Source: Streptomyces sp. NBC_00663
GTDB lineage: Bacteria > Actinomycetota > Actinomycetes > Streptomycetales > Streptomycetaceae
Assembly: GCF_036226885.1 (NCBI RefSeq)
Contig: NZ_CP109027.1
Location: forward strand, 5,456,001-5,520,000
DNA: 64,000 nucleotides
Direction: 5' to 3'
Shown: positions 58,909 to 64,000 of the stretch, in pieces
Layout: the number at the start of each line of letters is the position of its first letter
How positions within the stretch are numbered: the first letter of the stretch is position 1
Notes under the pieces: model-generated
Database searches by the model: none
What the model saw: only the letters and a program-made list of their open reading frames with translations
What the model was told of the DNA's origin: nothing
Program-made: the position numbers and the translations under genes

Positions 58909-59424
58909 TCAACCGGCGAGCTGCGCCTCAAGGGCAGCGACCAGCTCGGCCGCCTCCGGCTCGGTCTGCGGGGAGAAGCGGGCTACGACGGTGCCGTCGC
59001 GGCCGATGAGGAACTTCTCGAAGTTCCAGCGGATGTCACCGGTGTGCCCCTCGCCGTCGGCGAAGCCGACAAGGCGGTCGTACAGCTCGTGCCGGCCCTC
59101 GCCGTTCACCTCGACCTTCTCGGTCAGCGGGAAGGTCACGCCGTACGTCGCCGAGCAGAACTCCGCGATCTCCTCGGCGCTGCCGGGCTCCTGGCCGAGG
59201 AACTGGTTGCAGGGGACGCCGAGGACGGTGAAGCCCTGGTCGGCGTACTGCTTCTGGAGGTTCTCCAGGCCCGTGTACTGCGGGGTCAGCCCGCACTTGG
59301 AGGCCACGTTCACGATCAGCACGGCCTGGCCGGCGTACTGGGAAAGGTCGGCGGCGCCGCCCTGGAGGGTGCCGATCTCGACGGAGAGGGGGGAGGCGGG
59401 GGAGTTGCTGTCAGCAGTGGTCAT
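58909..59424 (-). CDS. Glutathione peroxidase-family thiol peroxidase
   Basis: 171-residue thioredoxin-fold peroxidase. Peroxidatic Cys in NVASKCGLTPQY (~residue 44), a likely resolving Cys in FCSATYGV (~90), GVPCNQFLGQEPG (family Gln/Gly block) and WNFEKFLIGRDG (conserved Trp and Asn). Bacterial members reduce H2O2 or lipid hydroperoxides with thioredoxin rather than glutathione, appropriate for an organism that uses mycothiol. Upstream of the MerR gene on the same strand. Confidence 0.93.
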   Translation of the reverse strand: MTTADSNSPASPLSVEIGTLQGGAADLSQYAGQAVLIVNVASKCGLTPQYTGLENLQKQYADQGFTVLGVPCNQFLGQEPGSAEEIAEFCSATYGVTFPLTEKVEVNGEGRHELYDRLVGFADGEGHTGDIRWNFEKFLIGRDGTVVARFSPQTEPEAAELVAALEAQLAG

Positions 59425-59433
59425 AAGCGGATG

Positions 59434-60417
59434 CTAACTCCGGTAAGTGTCGGGCCGACGTGAGGCCTCCACGAGCACGGTCCCGGCCGCCGTCCGCTCG
59501 TACAGCACCGACCGCCCCGCCCGCCGCCGCTCCACCAGCCCGGCGTCCCGCAGCACCCGCAGATGCCGGCCCACCGACCCGAGCGCCTGCCCGGTGACCG
59601 CGACCAGCTGCGTGGTGCTCAGGGGCGTCCCCAGCAGCACCAGCAGGCCGGCCCGCGCGGTCCCGACGAGCGCCCCGAGCCCCGCCGGAACGGGCCGCCG
59701 GTCGTGGTCCTCGGCGAGCACCCCGAGACACGGGTAGACGACGGCGTACCGCTCCCGCCCCTCCCACGACACCCAGCCGTTGCCCGTCGTCACCGGGACG
59801 AAGGCCAGCTCGGCGCCGGAGGCGATCTCCCGCGGCGGATAGGCGTGCGGGTTGACCTGGAACCGGCTCTCCCCGAGCCAGCGGGTCCAGGGCCGCAGCG
59901 AGTCCAGTACGGCCGCCCAGCCGCCGTGGCTGACCTGCGCGGTCCGGGCGACCACGTCGGCCTCCAGAATGCGCCGCCGGCGGTCCCAGTACGGCCGTAC
60001 GGTCTCCGCCCAGACATGGGTGAGGAGCGCGGTCGCCCGCTCGGGCAGGTCGTCCCGGTCCAGGAGCGCGGGGAGCGGTCCGGCGAGGGAGACACGGAGG
60101 TTCGCGCGGGCCGCGTCGGAGCCGGCCGCCCGCACCCGGGCCACGGTCGCCTCGAAGCTCTCCCCGGCGACCGGGGTGGGGCAGACGAAGTCGGCGATCC
60201 AGGACCTGAGCGCGGCGTCGACGAGCGGGCCGGCCACCGGGTCGGCGGCGAGGAACGCGCGGTAACCCGGCAGATGCGCGCGCAGCCAGGCCTCCTCGCC
60301 CGGGTGGGCGGCGGTCCCGGCGTGCAGCAGCTTCAGACACGCGAACGTCTCGGCGAACGGGGAGAGCAGGAACCGGCTGCGGGCGAGGGTGTCGGTGCCG
60401 ATCAGCCACAGGCCCAT
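59434..60417 (-). CDS. DUF5937/ArsR-type winged-helix regulator
   Basis: 327-residue regulator: N-terminal DUF5937-like region (~1-240, LLSPFAETFACLKLLHAGT, HPGEEAWLRAHLPGYRAFLAADP) and C-terminal ArsR winged helix (~250-325, LLVLLGTPLSTTQLVAVTGQALGSVGRHLRVLRDAGLVERRRAGRSVLYERT spread over helices). No CxC metal site, so metal sensing is unlikely. Divergent from an MFS transporter; probably represses it. Spacing to the peroxidase is 9 bp, so they may share a transcript. Confidence 0.86.
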   Translation of the reverse strand: MGLWLIGTDTLARSRFLLSPFAETFACLKLLHAGTAAHPGEEAWLRAHLPGYRAFLAADPVAGPLVDAALRSWIADFVCPTPVAGESFEATVARVRAAGSDAARANLRVSLAGPLPALLDRDDLPERATALLTHVWAETVRPYWDRRRRILEADVVARTAQVSHGGWAAVLDSLRPWTRWLGESRFQVNPHAYPPREIASGAELAFVPVTTGNGWVSWEGRERYAVVYPCLGVLAEDHDRRPVPAGLGALVGTARAGLLVLLGTPLSTTQLVAVTGQALGSVGRHLRVLRDAGLVERRRAGRSVLYERTAAGTVLVEASRRPDTYRS

Positions 60418-60451
60418 GCGTCGCAGGCCCCCTCTCCTGTGCGCGTACGAC

Positions 60452-60471
60452 CTTTCGTATGTCGGCGAAAG
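60452..60471. promoter_or_regulatory. CTTTCG-8-CGAAAG inverted repeat
   Basis: Palindrome in the 93-bp gap between the divergent ArsR-type and MFS genes; candidate operator of that regulator. Confidence 0.5.
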
Positions 60472-60510
60472 ATTAACGACCGGCCGGTGATCGCTCCGAG
60501 ACTCCGCCGT

Positions 60511-61704
60511 ATGCGCAGTTACCGACAGCTGTTCCGCACCCCGGAGTTCACCCCCTTCTTCCTCTCCTACGCCGCCTTCAACGCGGCCCTGACGATCGGC
60601 GGGCTCTCGCTCGCCACGCTGGTCTACCGGGCCACCGAATCGCCGCTGCTGTCGGCGCTGAGCATGTTCGGGCCGCAGCTGGCGCAGGTGCTGGGCGCGA
60701 CCTTCCTGCTCTCGGGCGCCGACCGGCTGCGCCCCCGGTCGACGCTGGCCGGCACGGGTCTCGCCTACGCGGCCCTCACGGCGCTGCTCGCGCTGCCCGC
60801 ACTCCCGGTCGGGGCGGTCTTCGTCGTCGTCCTCGCCCAGGGCCTGATCGCGTCGCTGGGCGGCGGAGTGACCGGCGGCCTGCTCAACGAGATCCTGCCC
60901 AAGTCCGGTTTCGTACTGGGGCGTTCGGTGTTCAACATGGCCTCCGGACTGATGCAGGTCCTCGGCTTCGCGCTGGGCGGCGGACTGCTGGCGCTGCTGT
61001 CACCCCGCACCTGCCTTCTCCTCGCGGCGACCCTCTACGCGCTCCAGGCCCTGGGCTACCGCCTGGGCCTGACCGACCGCCCCGCCCGCGCCAAGGGCCG
61101 CCTCTCGGTCCGGGCGACCTGGCACACCAACGCCGTCCTGTGGTCCTCACGCCCTCGCCGCCTCACCTACCTGGGCCTGTGGATCCCCAACGGCCTGGTG
61201 GTCGGCTGCGACTCCCTCTACGTCTCCTACGCCCCCGACGCCGCCGGTGTGCTGTTCGCGAGCGGGGCGCTGGGGATGTTCGCCGGGGATGTGGTGGTCG
61301 GCCGTTTCGTACCGCCCGCCCTGCGTCCCCGCCTTGCCACCCCGCTGCTCCTGCTGCTGGCGACGCCGTACCTGATCTTCGCCCTGCACCCGCCGATCCC
61401 CCTGGCCGCGGTGGCCGTCTGCCTCTCCAACGTCGGGTTCGCCGCGAGCCTGGTCCAGCAGGAGCGGCTGATGTCCCTCACCCCCGACGACATGGCGGGC
61501 CATGCCCTGGGCCTGCGGTCCTCCGGGATGCTCACGATGCAGGGCGTGGCGGCGGCCCTCGCGGGCACGGTGGCCCAGGTGACGTCCCCGGCGGCGGCGA
61601 TGGCTATGACGGCGGGCCTGTCGGTACTGGTGACCTTGACGCTGGTGGCGGCCGGCCGACGGGAGGTGTCCGCGGCGGCTATGGAGCCGAGTCGGGCTCG
61701 CTGA
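60511..61704 (+). CDS. MFS transporter
   Basis: 397-residue protein with ~11-12 hydrophobic helices (first at ~14-35, FLSYAAFNAALTIGGLSLATLVY) and the MFS-like loop after helix 2/3 (LLSGADRLRPRSTLAGTG). Internal region ALSPRTCLLLAATLY and the C-terminal half are typical of 12-helix drug-efflux members. The ATG at 60511 was chosen; a GTG 24 bp upstream is possible. Divergent from its likely regulator; overlaps the converging MarR gene by 26 bp. Confidence 0.86.
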   Translation: MRSYRQLFRTPEFTPFFLSYAAFNAALTIGGLSLATLVYRATESPLLSALSMFGPQLAQVLGATFLLSGADRLRPRSTLAGTGLAYAALTALLALPALPVGAVFVVVLAQGLIASLGGGVTGGLLNEILPKSGFVLGRSVFNMASGLMQVLGFALGGGLLALLSPRTCLLLAATLYALQALGYRLGLTDRPARAKGRLSVRATWHTNAVLWSSRPRRLTYLGLWIPNGLVVGCDSLYVSYAPDAAGVLFASGALGMFAGDVVVGRFVPPALRPRLATPLLLLLATPYLIFALHPPIPLAAVAVCLSNVGFAASLVQQERLMSLTPDDMAGHALGLRSSGMLTMQGVAAALAGTVAQVTSPAAAMAMTAGLSVLVTLTLVAAGRREVSAAAMEPSRAR

Positions 61705-62155
61705 ACACCTCGGGGACCTTGTTGTCGAGGACGACACGGGAGAGCAGGGCGGCGAGGCGGTCGCGTTCGGCGGGGGTGAGGTGGGCGGGCAGCGCGTCGA
61801 CGCGGCGGCAGGTCTCCTCGTAGAACTCCGCGGCGATCCGGGCCCCTTCGTCCGTCAGCCGGACCCGTACGGCGCGACGGTCACGGGGGTCGGGTTCCCG
61901 CCGGACGAGACCTCGCTGCACGGTCCGGTCGACGAGCCCGGTGAGGCTGGACTTGGCGAGGCCGAGGGTTTCACCGAGCTCGGTCATGCCCTGAGGATGC
62001 GACATCAGGACACAGAGGAGCTGGCCCTGCTGCGGGGTGAGGTGAAAGGCACGACTGGAGTCGGCGTACACGGCGTTGATGAGGAACGCGGAACGGACCA
62101 GGGCGGGGACTATGCCCAGGGGGTGGCCGACGGGGGTGGTGGGTGGGTTGGGCAT
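61679..62155 (-). CDS. MarR-family regulator
   Basis: 158-residue regulator: winged helix (~residues 40-105, LTPQQGQLLCVLMSHPQGMTELGETLGLAKSSLTGLVDRTVQRGLVRREPDPRDRRAVRVRLT over helices and wing) with the conserved DPRDRR wing motif. Dimerisation helices at both ends. Such proteins repress efflux or stress genes. Its 3' end overlaps the MFS gene, so expression of each may interfere with the other. Confidence 0.9.
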   Translation of the reverse strand: MPNPPTTPVGHPLGIVPALVRSAFLINAVYADSSRAFHLTPQQGQLLCVLMSHPQGMTELGETLGLAKSSLTGLVDRTVQRGLVRREPDPRDRRAVRVRLTDEGARIAAEFYEETCRRVDALPAHLTPAERDRLAALLSRVVLDNKVPEVFSEPDSAP

Positions 62156-62164
62156 TGGGGCAGC

Positions 62165-64000
62165 TTAGTCGGGGGGTTGGGCGGCTTGGCGGGCCTGGGC
62201 GAGGGTTGTGCGGGTGGCCTCGGTCTTGGGGTGGGTCCCACCGAAAACAGATTCGTGTTGGGCGAGGACGGCTTCCAGGACGGGGATGCCTCGGTCCAGG
62301 TCCCCGCCCCGGACGTAGGCGACGCCGAGGTTGTTGCGGCAGGTGAGGCTGAGCGGGTCCATGAGGCCCAGGGTTTCTTCGAGACGGGCGAGCGTGGCCT
62401 CCAGGAGAGGGACGGCTCGATCCAGGGCCAGGGCTGCGGAGAAGGCGAGGGCGAGGTTGTTGCGGCAGGTGAGGCTGAGCGGGTCCATGAGGCCGAGGGA
62501 TTCTTCCAGCAGGGCGAGGGTGGCCTCCAGAAGGGGGATCGCCCGGTCCGGGTCTCCGGCCTCGACGTAGGCGATACCGAGGTTGTTGCGGCAGGTCAGG
62601 GTGTTCCGGTGAGTGTCCCCAAGAGCTGATTCGTACTGCGCGAGGACGGCTTCCAGGAGGGGGACGGCCCGGTCCAGGTCCCCGGCTTCGCCATAGGCGC
62701 TGCCGAGGTCGCAGCGGGCGATGAGGGTTGCCATGGCTGTGTCACCGAAGTCCTGCTCGCATTGGGCGAGGACCAGCTGACGCAAGACGACGGTCTGGGC
62801 ATCGCGCTGCTGGTGGAACAGGAACTGGGCGGCTGCGAGGTAGGCGTGGGCCATCTCCTGGGACGGGACGCTGTGGGGCGGGCTGCTCTCGGCCAGCGCG
62901 TCGATGTGGGGGAGGACCTCCTGCCACTGGTCCGCGTCGGAAGCGTCGTCCTCGCCGAGCGACAGCACGGCTTCCTGAAGCACGTGCTCGGCATCCAGCC
63001 GCCCTTCAGCCCGCCCCCGCAAAACCGTCTGCACCAACCGATGCACACTCACGAACCGCTGCCCGCTGAACCCCACCATGTTGTACGAGTGCAGCACCCC
63101 GAGCGCCCGGTTCAACGCCACCGCGTCCCGCGCCAACGGCTTCAACAACCCCCGCGGAATATCATCCGGCGCCATCCAGGCCATAGCCTCCAACAACCGC
63201 ACCGCCGACGGATCCCGCCCCGAGATCGCCCCCAGTGTCTGGTCCCAGATCCTCGCGATCGTCCGCTCCGGATCGATCCCCGCGCTCACCTCGTCCAACA
63301 CGAGTCCCAGCGACCGCCGATACTCCTCCAACCCGGCCCCGGTCTCGTACACATACGCACCCGCCTGCTCCAAGGCCAGCGGCAGACACCCGAGCACCCG
63401 CGCCAACTCCGTCGCCGCACCCCACTCCTCATGGGTCGGAGCCCGGCCCAAAAACGCGAGCCGGGTCAGCAGATCGACGGCCTCCTCCAACGGCAGCAGC
63501 CCCAGCGCCATGGACGGAGCCACCGCGTGCCAGCCCGTGGCCTTACGGCTCGTCGCCAGATGGTGGCCCCGGTGCAGTGTCCCCACGTACGGCTTCAGCA
63601 CCCCCGGATCCTCGACGTTGTCGAAGACCAGCAACCACCCCGCGTGCTCCTGCAACCACAGCAGCGCCCACGCGGCCCGCTCGTCCGGCCCGGCCGCCCC
63701 CGCCCACTGCGGGCACAACGCCATGGCCAGCCCGCCAAGGCCCGTGACGATCGACTCGGCCGTCTCCGCGGTGATCCACCACACCAGCGTGTACGCGTCC
63801 CGATAGCGCGCGGCGTACTGCAAGGCCAGCGTGCTCTTGCCGACGCCGCCCAGGCCGTGGATCGCCCGCACGGCCGTCTGCTGGGTCACCGCCGCCGTAC
63901 CGCCACCGGTCAACAGCGAGCGAAGTTCGGCCAGTTCGTCCTCCCGGCCCACGAACACCCCGGACGCCGATCCGGGCAGAAACCCCGCCCCCGCCGGTGC
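62165..64000 (-). CDS. NB-ARC ATPase with tandem TPR repeats (N-terminus missing)
   Basis: The C-terminal ~612 residues of an NB-ARC/STAND protein; the frame stays open to the right edge, so the N-terminus (perhaps an effector or helix-turn-helix domain) is outside. GVFVGREDELAEL leads into Walker A HGLGGVGKSTLAL, Walker B-like WLLVFDNVED and GLPLALEQAG. From ~residue 440 there are four to five 42-residue TPR_10/kinesin-light-chain-type units (YVEAGDPDRAIPLLEATLAL, SLTCRNNLG). Units are so alike that a 42-bp DNA block is identical at 62327 and 62453. Function: signal-dependent switch, partner unknown. Confidence 0.84.
   Translation of the reverse strand, partial: APAGAGFLPGSASGVFVGREDELAELRSLLTGGGTAAVTQQTAVRAIHGLGGVGKSTLALQYAARYRDAYTLVWWITAETAESIVTGLGGLAMALCPQWAGAAGPDERAAWALLWLQEHAGWLLVFDNVEDPGVLKPYVGTLHRGHHLATSRKATGWHAVAPSMALGLLPLEEAVDLLTRLAFLGRAPTHEEWGAATELARVLGCLPLALEQAGAYVYETGAGLEEYRRSLGLVLDEVSAGIDPERTIARIWDQTLGAISGRDPSAVRLLEAMAWMAPDDIPRGLLKPLARDAVALNRALGVLHSYNMVGFSGQRFVSVHRLVQTVLRGRAEGRLDAEHVLQEAVLSLGEDDASDADQWQEVLPHIDALAESSPPHSVPSQEMAHAYLAAAQFLFHQQRDAQTVVLRQLVLAQCEQDFGDTAMATLIARCDLGSAYGEAGDLDRAVPLLEAVLAQYESALGDTHRNTLTCRNNLGIAYVEAGDPDRAIPLLEATLALLEESLGLMDPLSLTCRNNLALAFSAALALDRAVPLLEATLARLEETLGLMDPLSLTCRNNLGVAYVRGGDLDRGIPVLEAVLAQHESVFGGTHPKTEATRTTLAQARQAAQPPD
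62327..62494 (-). repeat. 126-bp-period coding repeats in the TPR array
   Basis: An identical 42-bp block occurs at 62327-62368 and 62453-62494 (period 126 bp = 42 codons), and a diverged third begins near 62579. Confidence 0.85.

Overview
The window is very GC-rich DNA with strong third-position G/C bias, frequent GTG starts, 4-bp ATGA/GTGA gene overlaps and many paired XRE/DUF397 genes. This is typical of Streptomyces. An afsK - small secreted protein - afsS - afsR arrangement and a downstream fbiC and carboxypeptidase place it in the core-chromosome neighbourhood that carries SCO4423-SCO4426 in S. coelicolor. The AfsK start is supported because its activation-loop Thr falls at residue 168, the known autophosphorylation site. 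I see no tRNA, rRNA, insertion sequence, prophage or CRISPR array.

Layout: 1-5415 holds a truncated secreted tannase-like esterase, a DoxX-like/DUF35 pair, two acetyltransferases, a PNPOx-like oxidase and a lipoprotein. 5420-9941 holds a lipid-transfer-type thiolase divergent from an acyl-CoA dehydrogenase/deazaflavin oxidoreductase operon, a TetR regulator and a two-domain VOC protein. 10111-20603 is the afsK/afsS/afsR global regulatory block, with an enoyl-CoA hydratase/DUF35/thiolase operon and a divergent acyl-CoA synthetase lying between afsK and afsS. 20856-28263 is an amidohydrolase, luciferase-like oxidoreductase, SDR, second deacylase and aldehyde dehydrogenase block. 28289-37282 holds a TetR-controlled membrane pair, an F420-type oxidoreductase, a phosphodiesterase-fold protein, a Tat-exported PHP hydrolase, another LLM enzyme and fbiC (F420 precursor synthesis). 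37351-52290 is more variable: an inactive-looking L,D-transpeptidase fold, a STAND/TPR ATPase, two XRE/DUF397 pairs, a HATPase, an ADP-ribosylglycohydrolase fold lacking its acidic motifs, a sodium/solute symporter, an SDR divergent from an unknown protein, and a GPP34 protein. 52541-64000 holds a carboxypeptidase with a very long repetitive disordered N-terminus, a polytopic membrane protein, MerR/GPx, an ArsR-type regulator divergent from an MFS exporter, MarR, and a truncated NB-ARC/TPR protein.

The main discovery is a 15-bp inverted repeat, consensus CTGACGGnnCGTCAG. It occurs eight times upstream of, or between, catabolic genes spread over 48 kb (975, 6634, 15466, 15493, 20820, 23792, 23819, 48912). 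A degenerate ninth copy lies over the start codon of the TetR gene at 8424-9071. The genes under these sites encode CoA ligation, acyl-CoA dehydrogenation, hydration, DUF35/Ltp-type retro-aldol cleavage, F420/flavin oxidoreduction, SDR/ALDH oxidation and amidohydrolysis. I read this as a scattered regulon for breakdown of an unidentified acyl-CoA-linked hydrophobic compound (steroid-, terpenoid- or branched-acid-like), interleaved with the afsK-afsR antibiotic-control genes. Substrate and repressor assignment are inference.
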